64,000 bases of DNA from Clarireedia homoeocarpa (GCA_001465935.1 LNKV01000016.1:310001-374000); one strand, 5' to 3'. Numbered from the stretch's first letter, positions 35,330-48,567 are shown. Notes: generated by a model not told the origin, from the letters alone. Program-made: numbers and translations.

Positions 35330-37414
35330 ATGAAACTACGAGACGCCTTGGTGGCGCTTCATCTTACTTTCTTTCATCTTCCCTCAACGGTAGCAGGAGT
35401 TGATCCAAGCAGCATTTCTATAATCACTCTCACCTCATTCACAACAGTTCGTCCCAGTCCCATAATTGTTACTGCATCCGAGGTTTGTGCTTCCTATCCA
35501 TCATGTTCGTGGGCATGAATTAATAGATACACGTAGACGGAAGAAATTATACCTGGCGAACATACAACGATCTCAAGTATAATTTCAGCAACAGCATCTG
35601 CAAACAGTGGCTTTTCTGCACCCTCCACAACCATCTCCCAGTCTTTAACACTCAGCACAATCTCAACGTCGACGAAAACTGTCGAAGTCACTCTTGCATC
35701 ATCACCAGCCACGAGCTCGGCGACTTTCTCCCTTCCGGCAACGTTGAAATCAACCCAAGAAATATCAGCTGCATCTACTACATCTACTGTATCAGCTGCA
35801 TCTACTACATCTACTGCATCGAATCACTCATCAAATCTTACCACTACGTCGACAAGCAGCACCACCGTTCCCTCACCTACCTCACCAACTTCGGCTACTA
35901 AACCACACAAAGTCTCAAGGATTTTAGTCCTCTCAATCGTTATACCTCTCACTGTACTTTTCATCACTGCTATACTCATATGCTGCATAAGAAGAAGCAA
36001 AAGAAACAGTAAAGAAGAGCTCAACGTTGAAGAGCAGCGAAACTCCACATCATTCGAACCAACTGGTTCTGTTCCACCACACAAACCTTACCGCCATGGA
36101 GAAGTAATGTCTCCTACACCAGAAGCCGCTGAACTAAATGCAACATCTCCTGGCGCTAAAGGTCGCTTCCCAGCTTTTTCCCAACTTTTCGGTCATGGTG
36201 TCAACGAAGTGAGATTCAACTGGGAGCCGCTGAAGAATGCGCTTCGCTCACCAAATCCGGATACTGGAGTCTTCAGCAACTCCGTGTCACCTCATCGTCC
36301 AGAAAGACATTATGATGAGAGATTCTACCACGATACAAGCCCCCGCATTCCATTACAACCTGCAGAGTTGGAAGCGACCACCGAGACACCAGTCAGTGCA
36401 CCATTCCCACCACTTCCACCACGATCACCGCACAGGGACTTATCGCAGAGTTCAAGAGAGCGTGAATTAGGGTCACAACTACGATCAGGTATTGGGGAGC
36501 TACCTAGTGCCGCAGTGTGGTTCAACTACGATGGTCAACCTGATACTCCTTCGGCCATTTCTCCGACCCATATCAATGGGCAGAAAGATGGAGAAGCTGG
36601 TGCTGCCGAGACTCACGAGCAACCGATGATTGACTTGAAAGGCAAGTCAGTCGTGCATTCTTCTTACGGTCTTGATAAAATAGGCATCGACAAAGCGGGC
36701 GACCGAGATCAGTCATCAGCAAGGTCATCTCCGCAAGGCTCATCCAAACCCGAGATTATCCAGCAACTCTCCAATTTCCAGAATATAGACAATCTTCCCG
36801 ACTCAGAGACCGTGGGGAAAGCCGATAAATCTGCAACTGCCTGGCCTTCAACAAGAGATAATCGCAGAAGCTCTAGTATCTACAGCAACGAGCCACACAG
36901 CCCAGAAATTCTCCAGGGCATTCAAGCCGACATAATTCTTGCCGCACGACCATGCTCATCACTTCCGCCCGTGGAGTACCGCCCAATAGTTTCCCCTCTC
37001 ATTACTTACCCAACCAGAACCAATTCGGCCATCTCGTTACCAGAACCAATAAATGGCATTGCCAGAGCGCGTCTTGATACCTTGGCATTGCTAGAAGGAA
37101 CTTCGGCCGTGCAGGAGTCGGCACGAATCGAAGAAGAGACATGGGCGCTGCGACATCCAAATGAGAATGAGCGATACTGGGCAGAGGGATTGATTCGCAT
37201 ACAGAGTGAAAATGCCCTCAGGACTACTCATACGGCTCATGCTAATGGAGCTGCTGGGGTAGAGGGCTTCGTTTCTCGATCTTTAGAACTTCGTGATAGA
37301 CTTCCGGTTTCGGGAGAGGAGGTCGAAGGTCAAGATTCCGTTATTATAGAACATGAGAATGGAAGTCGGTTCGAAGTTATGTCCTCAAATAACGGGAGAG
37401 GGGGATTCTTCTAA
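35330..37414 (+). CDS. mucin-like single-pass membrane protein, possible surface sensor
   Basis: Two exons (35330-35482, 35537-37414; intron 54 bases) give 676 residues. Signal peptide MKLRDALVALHLTFFHLPSTVAG; residues about 24-185 are Ser/Thr-dominated with no Cys after the signal region, including two near-identical ISAASTTSTV/SAASTTSTA repeats, so a heavily O-mannosylated stalk is expected. One membrane helix (ILVLSIVIPLTVLFITAILICC) is followed by a basic stop (IRRSKRNSKEE) and a long cytosolic tail of about 460 residues, Pro/Ser-rich and disordered, ending in the more ordered segment IEEETWALRHPNENERYWAEGL. The layout resembles Mid2/Wsc-type stress sensors without a Cys-rich head. The acceptor at 35536 is used because the nearer one (35526) gives the wrong frame. 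Function inferred from architecture only. Confidence 0.8.
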
Positions 37415-40400
37415 ACTTTGAAGCATACGTGGAGGCAAGAGACAGCTCGATATCGACGAGCAATGAGATATTGCTAGAAACGCATACTAGCCCTTCTGTA
37501 CAGGAATTTTCTTTTGTCCATTAATTTCCGCTTTCGGATGTGAGAATGATCCATTGAAGTGCTGGCTTTTATCTGAACTTGGTGTTAACCATGTTTCTGA
37601 TTGATGGTCATCGACATTCGTATACAGTTTTACATAGAAAGAGAAACGTTTTCCTTTAATTTTTAGAATCAAGACAGCATCGTCATTAGAAGCATCGCAG
37701 TTAAATAGTCTAAATACAGTTAATGAGATGATATTTTTGGTTGCTCAGATGTTATTTAATCACAGACATTGAGTAAGAATGAAGAATTTGCTGCTAAAAT
37801 TTGATGTGTGGACGCATTTACCATCTTCTATATTGGCTGTCTTAAGCCAAACACATTTAGGATATTCGTGATGAATCTGAGCGAGGACTACTGTTCTCAG
37901 GGGCCTTGTATTCTGCAGTCATGCCCGGCCATTACTGTCCTATAGTCATCCCCATCCTTCGCTACAATGCTTCCGATGCTAGTTTCACTACTTGGGACAT
38001 GCAAATACAACTTCCCGGACAAAGAACGGCCGGAAGCACACGATACAAATCGAATCAAAATCTTGGGCGTACGTGAGCACTCGCCACGACACCTGCTCAC
38101 AGTAATTTGCTGGCGGATTGGAATATTTTCGTGGAGGGAAATTGCAACGAAATTGGATTGCAGATCGATGATACTCGCATATGCGGCGTCCAATCTTCAG
38201 TGGCATTCAGCAGAAGATCCCAATGCCGTACAACCAGGTAGGATACCGGAGTGAACTAGTATACGACAGATATCAGACAATATTGAGCATCGATGGTGTA
38301 GGTCACAGAAACTCAACGATGATTACACTCGCCTTACTTTCAGAGACACAAATATGATGTATCAAATGTATCACGGATCCCGCTATGCTCCATACTCTCA
38401 CCCTATGTGCATATCCTACCCCGGACAAGATTTCCACCCACAATTCAACGACTCAAGGTCTCAGTCGCAAATGTGTCCAAGTTACCAAACAACGGGCTGT
38501 ACTTCGAACGAAGTCTCTCGTACGATGCGGTGCATTATCAGCAGGCACAAGAGACTACTTGAAATCTTCATCTTACACAATGATCACGATGCTCAGGCTC
38601 AATGATTAAGTTCAATTCGCATCACGCAACAGAGGTGTTTCTTGATTGTCTTCTCCCAAACTCAAAATATGTCTATTAAGGGTCGGAGACTCGGATATCA
38701 AGGCATATCAAATATCTTGGCTGATCAGCGTCGACCCCAATATATCTGAAAATGACAGCTTGGGATTTCCAGGGATGTTTACCATGAGGTAAATTGGACC
38801 ACAAGGAGCCTTGGATTGAATATGATACAACTTTTTTTCGGTGCCAGGATAACACTTCTTTTCTAAAGCTTTCGCACCAAAACGGCGAATAGAGGGAAAG
38901 ATGCATTACATAGCTGTCCCAAAGAGATGGTTGGTGGCTTGCACTTGCAGCGGCAATGGCTTTGGTTGCATAGTTTGATAGGTGCTTTGAAACGTACGGT
39001 AATGGGCAACGAATATATTGAGGCCACTTAGGATTAGAACCACACATCACCTACTCACCAAGCACATGCCAAACATAACAGACAAAATATATCATAAATC
39101 AATGGGAAATCATAGGATCATACCTTACGACAAAGCGAACATCTCAATAACAAAAATTTCTATCAAATAACATTTCCCCCAGAGAGTACGTACCCCTGAG
39201 TCGTAAGCCAAGTGCGCACATCGAGCAGAAAAGGCTGAAACACATAGAATCGTCACCTCCACAAGGACCACCATGTCCAGCAACTAGCAGATCACCGTCT
39301 AACATTACTTTTTTTTTTTCTTTCCATTTTCACATTGACTACTGTAACTTACTGTCCTTCGTAAGTTGTTATTTTAACTTTATGAATTGAAACTGGCTCC
39401 GTAGCCAGATAGACAGACACACAGACAGACAGGCACAGTACGCCACAATATGCAAGCGCTGTTCGCCAAGCTATGGGAAAAAGCTTGAAGAGAGGTAACA
39501 TTAACCCCTGATTCGCTTATTGCAGTGCTTTTGACGTGATGTAACTTCATGTGTACAAGTACCGGATGCATTGCATCTGCATAGATAGGTACGCCCCACC
39601 CGTCATCTGCTTACAGTAGCATCTCTGCATTTATGATCTTGGCGATTCATTTGACAACGCCTGCCTTACGAGCTCTGTTCTATTTTGGACGAACAGACGC
39701 GTGTGAAGCGGATAGAGGACGGGTGAATGAAGAGGGAGGAAAAAGAAAGATTGGTATACGGGTCATTTGATTCCCACTTTTATTTAATTGAGATTGAGTT
39801 GGTCTTTGGGAGGGGTGTAATGGTTGGTTGTTTATGGAAAACGACTTGAGGGACGGACATTGGTATCTGGTTGTTTGGAATTAAATAGCATTATTTTATG
39901 GAATATTTGTACCATAACTTATTGCATACGCGCTGTTCTTCTTACAATGTACTATCTTGGCAGCCTGCGTCTACTGCATCCAATCTACTTGATCAAGAAG
40001 CGGGTTTGAGGCTCCTTCAAGCCTTATTGTTGGTGGTACGAGTCCGACTGAGCCTCCGTTTTATTCCACCAACTCCGTGCTCCCGCGCGCAACTAGACGC
40101 TTCCTTCGACTCTTCTGCACTTATTACAGTATTCTTCCTTCCTTCCAGAATACTAGGATGGTTATGCTTACTTGTACGGTACTCGGAGTGGAGTGGAGTA
40201 CAATATCAAATAACCTACCTGGGTTTAATTCTAGGGTGTCTGGGCTTCCAAAAAAAAAAAAAACACATCCATCAATCTCGATAAACCATGTTGTATTTTT
40301 CCAACTCTCCAGACATGAACTTTCCCTTGTAAGGCAGTTCAAAGATATGTGTGCACGGCTTCTCTCGCTAGCAAGTTTGATTTTCATCGAAGCCTTTTTC

Positions 40401-41136
40401 AGGTAAATCGCCCACCTGCAAACGGATGGGGGTAACCAGCAGTAGCTTTGAGATAGATAGACAAACGAATGCTTGACGCTTTTCCCTCCCCCTCCCCCTC
40501 CCCCTGTACATACCTCATGCTCTACTCTACTCTGCTTTACCCATCCGTCTCCACCGGTCTGTTCCTCTCCTTATTTCCCATCAACCCCACATATCTGTCC
40601 CTCCTTGTTCCCACCTATGACCCAGCCAGCCCCGACCAGGAACGCGAATCTTCAATGTTACAAGTTGAAATTGGGATAAGTTTCCCTGCCGATCCTAGCA
40701 GCGATGGTCGAACCCAAGCATCTAAGCATGTCTACGTAATTCGAACGACCAAACATCCTCACAATTAGGGGCATATATGGATCTACCCGCCAAGTAGGAG
40801 GGAGAAAATGTCTTGGCATCGCTCTAGTCCTAGACTTGACAGGCTTTGCTTGGAGTAAGGAGGGACAGGATGACGGACCTTCGTTTTATTTACTTATGAA
40901 GATTCGTACGCCGTATCTGGAGGCTATTCTATTTCTTCTGGTTATCTTCTCGTTTTTTGGCATTTGGCATTAGCATTTACTCTCCCTACATCTCATCGTA
41001 TCTGAGAAAGAGCCTCGACACTGTTCATTTATATATACTCATTTTCTTCGGTCATTAGATCTCTACGACTCGATCGTTCTACCCACCACTCCTTTGCATA
41101 TCTGGGCAATCAGAACATACACAAAAATCTCACAAA
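37415..41136. other. 3.7 kb without a convincing gene
   Basis: Open frames are short (up to 128 codons) and overlap each other on both strands. The frames at 37897-38254 and 38354-38609 look the least random but have no family resemblance or clear splice partners. An ACAG run lies at about 39411-39431 and a TTTGGCATTTGGCA copy at about 40958-40973. The right end contains the sulfotransferase-like gene's promoter. Confidence 0.5.
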
Positions 41137-42098
41137 ATGGCAAACTCACGTCTATATACACCAAAGCCCATCACGGATATCTTCACAGCAGACACCGATA
41201 TCAACCGACGAGAATGTCGACGAATCGTCCCTATGAAAGTTCTCATCCTCGGACTGGGTAGAACCGGAACCGCATGTATGTTCTCCCCTCCTTTCCCCTC
41301 TCATCAAACCTACCTGCTCTCCTTGAGAGTTCTACAAAAGTAAATGCATATTAACAACAGTAAATAGCCATGCGAGCCGCCATGCGCGAACTCGGCTACG
41401 TAGACACCTACCACATGATGTCCGCCAGCATCGAGAACCCACCGGATTGCCTCCTCTGGCGCGACGCCTTCGACGCCAAATACCACGGCGGCCCCGCCTT
41501 CACCCGCGCCGACTGGGATCAACTCCTCGGCCACTGCCAAGCCGTCTGCGACTGGCCTGCCGTTGCCTTCGCCGAGGAGCTCATTGCCGCCTACCCGGAA
41601 GCCAAAATTATCCTCACCAACCGCGACGTCGACAGCTGGCACGCATCGACGCTCAAAACCGTCAACTGGCGCGTCAACGACTGGGAGCTGGAGAAGCTAA
41701 AGAACTGGTCCTGGGCCGCGGGCATGTACAAGCCCATGCTGCAGGAGTTCTTCGACTGTTTCTTCAAAGGGGATTTTGAGAACCAGGGCAAGCAGATCTA
41801 TCTCGAGCATTACGATAACGTGCGGAATATCGTCAAGCGGATGGGCAAGGCGGGCGAGGGCCGCTTGTTGGAGTACAAGATTACGGATGGGTGGGGCCCG
41901 TTATGCGAGTTCCTTGGGGAGGCGGTGCCGAAGGAGAGGCCGTTCCCGAGGGTTAATGATAATAATGATTTCATTGACCGCAGCAGGTGGAGGAATAGGT
42001 GTCAGGCGATGAATGTCGTGTTTAGATATTTCTGTATGTTGGTTTTGGCTGGGCTGACGTATGTTTGTTTGATGAGGATTTGGAATATGTTGGCGTAA
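41137..42098 (+). CDS. sulfotransferase-family (P-loop) protein with C-terminal membrane anchor
   Basis: Two exons (41137-41275, 41368-42098; intron 92 bases) give 289 residues. The N-terminal P-loop (VLILGLGRTGTASM) straddles the intron and resembles the PAPS 5'-phosphosulfate loop of the fungal sulfotransferase-4 family. DWPAVAFAEELIAAYPEAKIILTNRDVDSWHAS is the second family landmark, containing the 3'-phosphate-binding Arg/Ser region. The terminus carries one hydrophobic helix (FRYFCMLVLAGLTYVCLMRIW), predicting a tail anchor. Many fungal relatives are annotated only as P-loop or sulfotransferase-like proteins, so activity is unproven. The second exon is strikingly GC-rich at its 5' half compared with neighbours. 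It faces an arylsulfotransferase gene tail to tail. Confidence 0.88.
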
Positions 42099-42953
42099 GA
42101 AAATAAACGGAGGAAGGTTGGAGGTTTGTTCTGACATGGGATGTGATTGGTTGTTTTGAAAACGGTTATGGCAGGCAAAGGATTTTGGCCGGGCCGGGCC
42201 CTTGGATACACAAAAATTGTTGTACTGCATTATTGGTATGTATAGAAAGGGGTCTTTTGGTTGGATATATCACTTCATGAGTCTGATTAGATCAGATCAT
42301 GCTCGCTTTTTCGTGTTTATTTCTTGTAGTTATTTAGCATCTCTATCTCTAGCATCTTTCTTGTAGAGTAGAACATGCATTCATAAAGGCTCAATTCTTC
42401 TTAGTTCGTGTCTCAATCTCTCATTATCCCCCAACGGAAAACCACTTCCGATGGGAAAAAGGAACTTGTTGCGAATCGGTCGCAAGATAAGATACATAAG
42501 AAGATATCTCTTCGAAAAATGGTGGGTTCGTCGCAAGCGTTGAAGAATATGCACTTATGCATTTGCCCCTGTATGAGTTGAAAGACTTCCTTAGTACGCG
42601 TAAGCCCTGAAGTGGAATATTAATTATGACCAATACATCTTAAACGTGCTTTGTATCATTGGAATAGGTATGACAGTGTACTTTTGCCGGTCGAAGTTTC
42701 CGCGAGCTCCAAAGTCGCTAACATCCCTTCAAGACTTTATACGGATGACAGATGTCATGCTAAGGGAAGTAACGAGTACGAGTAGATGTAGCCAGCCATG
42801 AAACGGTCCGTCCGCGATAGAGATGTTGGTCTGAATGATAGGTAGAATTGAGACTATCTAAGCACAGTACTCCATGTGGTATCAAAAAGTAGAAACACCT
42901 TCCCAATGCAATCCAGGATTTTATGCACAAAAAGACAAGTAATAGGTATCTTC
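42099..42953. other. 3'-3' spacer between two sulfotransferase-type genes
   Basis: 855 bases between convergent genes. Only short random frames; presumably the two 3' untranslated regions and terminators. Confidence 0.65.
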
Positions 42954-44801
42954 TCACGAACCCGAACCTAGTAGCGGTACCCCCAAATCATCCGGTCTCC
43001 ACCTGAATAGCGAAGTACCTCTCCCCTTCCTCCAGATCAACGCCTCCCTAATCCCCACTACCAATCCCGTTACGCCTGCAAAGGCCATCAATGCAAGTAA
43101 AGGATAACTATTTCCGCCTTCCAGGCGTACTGGTTTTAACGACCAGACCTGCATGCCGTTAATATTGTAGATTTTCGAGGTCAAAAAGAAGAAGCAAGTT
43201 AGCTTACCTTGTCCATATTAACGTCAAGTGCATAACTTACTCCTAGCAAATCTTCTTCGTTCATCCCACTATTAGCTAGCCCTTTAACTCGTAAATATCG
43301 TGGGTATGTGCGTGGAATTACGAATTCCGTTTCGAATGAGTTCTTGTCCGTGTAATCGAGTGTCTCCCATTCTTCTTCATCAACCTCCGCTTCATCTGCA
43401 CCTTGTAAAACCCATTTGGTGACTTCAGTAGCCCCGTTCCAGCTCACATATAGACTAAGCCAGTTTTCCCCATTCGTGAGAATCCGCACATCGGGATCAG
43501 TCGTGGGCCAGCCGTGCCACTCGAACTTGAATACTCTGTAAGATTGCACTTCACCGGCTCCAAATCGACTTTGAGGACCAAAATGTTGATCGCAAAGTGC
43601 AGTACCGTTAGGAGCATATTCGGTCATTGCACCTGTATTTCCGTAGCCCATAATAACATGTCCATCTTCTAGCATCTGCATGTTACCTTGAGAAATGGCG
43701 CGGATACCATTTGGATTCATGTATTCTTGAATCACTTTGACATTCATATTGATTTCATCAACCTCCATCAGTAGACCGCGAGAAGCAGGTCCAGGGTGTG
43801 CATCATCTCCCGCGTTATCAAACAGAGAAATGGCGGTACGGTTGTGACGCCATCGAGCGTCGTGTTGGTAAGCAAAATTGGTGGCTCTTCCATCAGAAAG
43901 ATCAGTAAACATATTCTTCTTCCCTCCCAGAATCCAGATGATATCTCCCGTTGTGCCGTTTATGTAGGTGAGACAATGCAAGTATCTGCTAGAAATGAGG
44001 AAGTTTCCTTTTTCATCCTTGTCGACGCTGTTAATGTGGAAAAAGTCGAAGGCAGAATTAACACTTCCATCACCATCGGGCTTATCTCTATATGTATCGG
44101 AAACCGCGTAATGTTGTACGGCCCGCCATTCGAAAAGAAGATCACCAGTACTAAGGTCAATCTCTTGTATCACACAATCCCAAACATATCCTTGTGGGAT
44201 CCCAACATATGACATATCTGCTATCACAACATCGTAGATGGTAATGAGCGCAGTTCCGTTTTCTGTGATCGTGAAGTCGTGTAGATCGCCCGCGAGTCCA
44301 TTAGCCGCAACCACTTTGTGAACCTCCCTATAATGTTTATCAAGCTATATCGAATTAGTAGGTTGGAGGTAAGTGAAAAAGTTCGTGGGACGCTACCATG
44401 TAATAAACTCCAGCGCCATGTCCAAAAACAGCATCCGATCCAGCCCAGAACGTCAGATACTGTTCCCCTCTATACGTCTGCACTTGAAGATTATAGATTT
44501 GATCGTAACCCGACTTTGTCCAAACCAAATTACCATCTGAGTCCATGATCATCGCACTAGGTTGACCAACAGCCGTTCCTCGCGGACTGAAAACCCAGTA
44601 TAGATCATTTCGACATTCTTCACTCTTCCTGAGGATATTTGATCGCGGGGAAGAGATGTCAGTTGACATATACATATTGATCGGATAAATCCCATAAGCT
44701 CCAGCATCGTAAGTTTCATCGTTAACGTAAGGGCCCAATTCGGCAACAATGGGAGTACAAAAGAATGTGAGGAAGAACAACGAAAACACGCTCAAGCCCA
44801 T
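42954..44801 (-). CDS. secretory-pathway arylsulfotransferase (ASST-like), membrane-anchored
   Basis: Three exons (44801-44397, 44344-43208, 43148-42954; introns 52 and 59 bases) give 578 residues. Signal peptide MGLSVFSLFFLTFFCTPIVA. The body is the beta-propeller of the fungal arylsulfotransferase family: PSAMIMDSDGNLVWTKSG, GAGVYYMLDKHYREVHKV, the hallmark FHINSVDKDEKGNFLISSRY, GDIIWILGGKK and FAYQHDARW. Related enzymes move sulfate from a phenolic sulfate to another phenol without PAPS; the catalytic His of the bacterial enzyme cannot be assigned with confidence. Several N-glycosylation sites (NGT, NRT) fit a luminal or extracellular position. The last exon alone encodes a membrane helix (YPLLALMAFAGVTGLVVGI) and short tail. 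If intron 2 is retained, translation stops a few codons later without the helix. Confidence 0.9.
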
Positions 44802-46506
44802 GGTGGCTTGATAGAAAATGTAGTGGAAAAGAAGGTAAATGGCATTATTTACGCTGCGCTCGCAGATAACGAAGGTAGATACAGATAGAGACAGGTTGAG
44901 ACCGGGACGAGAAGAAAAGGCATCAATCCCACCTTGGGTTAATGCAAAAAGAGTCCAGATGGAAGGGTATGGGTGTGCGTGTGCGTGTGCGTATGAGAAT
45001 GAAGTATGATGAGTATGCGGCTTTGAAGGTGCTGCGTAGATCCCGACCTACCTTGACCGTTGCAGTGGGTCAAAGAAAAGTAAAGGAATAATGAAAGAGG
45101 AGATAGACGCGCCCATCATACTTACATACCCAGATTGTACTGCCACTGCGACTTTTCACTCCCAAATACGAGTACAGGAATGGGGAATTTCGTCATGCCT
45201 TGCCGTTGCCGTGATCCCCTCCCCCTGCCTTTGCCTTGTTGAGTAACTTATCCGCCGGGAATACTCGATAAGTTAAGGCGAAGTCAATTTAGAAGTACAC
45301 GCCAAGATTACGACGCGCCAAGACTTCTTGGAGCGCTTAGGTTGGAAGAGGTTGACTAAGCGAACCAGACAACCAACTCCTGGGCAAATCTGAAACCGCA
45401 TCATAACAATCCCTCTCTAGTAATTATTTATATCATTTATCCCAAATGCCAACCGAATTTTGCACTGCTTGGAACCATTTACACATTTACATGTAGATGA
45501 CATGTACTCTCTCCACACTCTTTTTCCCCTTTGATGTCGTTTCACATATACTCAATTGTATGTAGATCTTGAATCGATGTCCGAATCCGTGAATCTTAAA
45601 TGTCCGCCTCGAACATCATGTCCGAACTGGGATAGCCAATATGCCGCGAGGCACACTGCAGAGTGATCTCTCTTGAGTCTTGACGTCCTCTTCCTCAAGT
45701 CCAGAGTTCTAAACTTCCACATACACTCTAGGGCAAATTATTTCCTATGGAGAATGTGACGAAACCCTCCTAAAAGCCGCGTGTCCACCCTCCACCCCCT
45801 ACATTATCCCCGTGAACTGGTATCCTTAACGAATCGACCAAGACCCATCCATCCATCCCTGCACTACCTTGCTTATCCCCTGACCCTCTTATCCGTGTCC
45901 ATCTGCACATCTTCATCATTGCTATTTAGCAAAGGCTGGAATATCGAAACGGAAGAACTAAAGCAACTGGAAGCATCCAGGTCGAACCAACGGGTCTCTT
46001 TCTTGCTTGCACAGCCTTGGCTACAACCAGACCAGGCATCTTATACTACAGGTATGGCCCTACGTATTTTTGTATCATAATTCTCAAATTGACGATGTTC
46101 TGTACATCTTATACGCAAACGCTTTTCGTGCCACTTATGACAAGGATCCGATCCGAAATAGGGGAAGGGCCGGAAGCAAAAGAAGACAAAGATATACTCC
46201 AATAACTTAATGAATATCTAATTGAACCTGTTATTTTCTGCATACTCCTAACTTACTATTTTTTCATCATCTTTTTTTTTTCCTCCCTTCCGTTCTATCC
46301 TTTTTACTTGAGACTGTAATTTTGGTATCTTGGCATTTTGCTCTGGCCCGAGCCGCTGGACAGGATTCCCACCCCTCCAAGACTCTGTCCTTCTTCACTT
46401 CTGTATTCATTCCCTAGTATTTTATCTCTCTCTCCTTTTGGTTTTTCGTTACCTGACTGTTTTTATTTCCCATCTTGTACTTTCTTTGCCTGTATTAGAT
46501 AACCCA
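44802..46506. other. divergent promoter region
   Basis: 1.7 kb between the arylsulfotransferase and MFS starts. It includes a GTGTGC run at about 44972-44990. A 99-codon frame at 45781-46080 looks like leader sequence rather than a gene. Confidence 0.55.
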
Positions 46507-48567
46507 ATGCCGAAGTCTATGTCCATATCGGAAAAGACTTTTCCGTTTCAATATGGATCGCCAGCATTGCCCGGCCATCGGTCCAACCAAACTGGCTTCC
46601 ATCGACGACATGGCTCACTCATACCGCAGTCACCGCGTGAGCCGCTAGAGCCGCGATGCAGTATATCAGAGCCGGATTCAGAAGCATCGGAGCCAAAACC
46701 TCAACCGGTAACATGGCTATCATTACCACGAAAAGACCAGTTAGCCATTCTATTCTTCTCTAGGTTGGTAGATTTCTTGCAAGTAGCCTCATTGCAAGCG
46801 TACATGTTCTACCAGTTGAAGAGTTTCGATCCTGGACTTTCCGATGCGGCCATTTCGTCGCAGGCGGGGATCTTGCAAGGGTGTTTTACCGGGGCTCAGG
46901 TGTGTACTGCAGTGCTTTGGGGTAAGGCGGCCGATACTTGGGGACGTAAAATTGTTCTCATGGTGGGATTGTTGGGGACAGCAGTCTCGTGTATGGGATA
47001 TGGATTCTCGACGAGTTTTTGGCAAGCGGCATTGTTCAGGGCCTTTGGTGGTGCTATCAATGGTACTGTTGGAATAATGTTAGTACAATATACTCGCCCC
47101 TTTCATATTTCGAGCAAGGCCAGTGACTAAGTTTTTTGATTAGACGTACCATGGTAGCAGAAATCACTAAAGAGAAGAAATACCAATCTAGAGCATTTCT
47201 TCTCTTGCCAATGAGTTTCAATGTTGCTGGTATACTGGGTCCAGGTGAGAGCTTATATATAGCAAATCATCCATTTCGATCACATCATTCCATACTAATA
47301 TTGCTCATAGTCATGGGTGGATTACTTGCAGATCCAGCAATGACACTCCCTGGTCTTTTCGGAGAGAAAGCTACATTCGGGTTCGACTGGCTTCGCACGT
47401 ATCCCTACGCCCTACCCGGTGTTCTCAATGCCGTCTTCTTAACTTGCACCGGCCTCCTTGTATTCCTAGGATTAGAAGAAGTACGAGCTCCACCCCCATC
47501 CCTTAAACTCTAATCTAACCTCTATGCAGACTTTACCGTCATGTCGTGGTACCGTAGACCATGGAATTCAAATCCTCAACCGCATCAAGACATTAATAGG
47601 TTTCGGTACTACAGTCCCCGCTGTCGACTACACGCATCTCGAAACGTCCACTGATCTTCAAAACTTCGAACCTAAACCCAAGCCTGCACTCCAAGTCGGC
47701 AGACTCCCCTTCCGTCGCATCTGGACCAAAAATGTCATCTTCACTCTCATCACCGGCGCCTTTTTCGATTTCCATCTTGGTGCCTTCACCAACATCTGGT
47801 CGCTTTTCCTCTCCACCCCTCGTCCTACCACTACCGATTACCGCTCTCTCCCATTCATTTTCACTGGTGGACTCGGAATGCCCGCAGCCACTGTCGGTTT
47901 CGCGACTTCGATTCTAGGAATTTTAGGCATGGCGTTGCAGGTCCTGCTATACCCACCCGTGCACGCGCGTCTTGGGACACTTCTCTGTTTCCGCTTCTTC
48001 CTGATTTTGTTCCCCGTGGCTTATTTTTTCGCTCCATACCTCAGTATTTTGCCTTCCAGCACGCCTGCTCCTGACCCAGCTTCGGGTCCGTTTATCTGGA
48101 TTGGAATCACGTTCGTTCTGCTACTTGCTGTATCGGCACGAACGTTCACTTTGCCAGCTACTATCATCCTGCTGAATAATTGCTCTCCGCATCCATCTGT
48201 GTTGGGCACCGTTCATGGTATTGGACAGAGTGTCAGTGCGGGGTTTAGGACTGTAGGACCAGTTGTGGGGGGAATATGGTATGGACAGGGCTTGGAGCAT
48301 GGAATTGTGGGTTGGGCGTGGTGGGAGACGGCGGTGGTGGCTGCGGCGGGTTGTGTAACTGCTATGTTGGTTTATGAGGGGAGCGGCCATGAGATCTTTT
48401 TGGATGGGGAGGAAGAGGGAGCTGAGGAGGTGGAGTTGCAGGGTTTGATGAGGGAGAGTCAGAGGGAGAGAGGAGAGGGAGAATTTGCTGAACGGCGGGG
48501 ATTGATGGCTGGTGATGAGGACTTAGGGGACAGTGATAGAATGGGAAGTTTGGAGTTGAGGAGGTAG
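46507..48567 (+). CDS. MFS transporter, ZIF1-like / YCR023C-like
   Basis: Four exons (46507-47078, 47144-47244, 47311-47480, 47530-48567) with introns of 65, 66 and 49 bases give 626 residues. The start is the first ATG in frame (MPKSMSISEKTFPF). After a 75-residue Ser/Pro-rich cytosolic segment, 12 hydrophobic segments follow. The loop between helices 2 and 3 carries the MFS motif A (GKAADTWGRK), and helix 4-5 the MVAEIT...SRAFLLLPMSFNVAGILGPVMGGLLADP stretch typical of the ZIFL/YCR023C branch. A cytosolic linker of about 60 residues separates helices 6 and 7, and the C-terminus is acidic. Substrate unknown; related proteins include zinc-induced facilitators and drug/H+ antiporters. It lies divergent to the arylsulfotransferase gene. 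Confidence 0.9.

Noticed and set aside
35483..35526. Nearer splice acceptor (35526) for the mucin-like gene intron
   Set aside because: Its use shifts the reading frame away from the 556-codon downstream frame; the acceptor ten bases later restores it.
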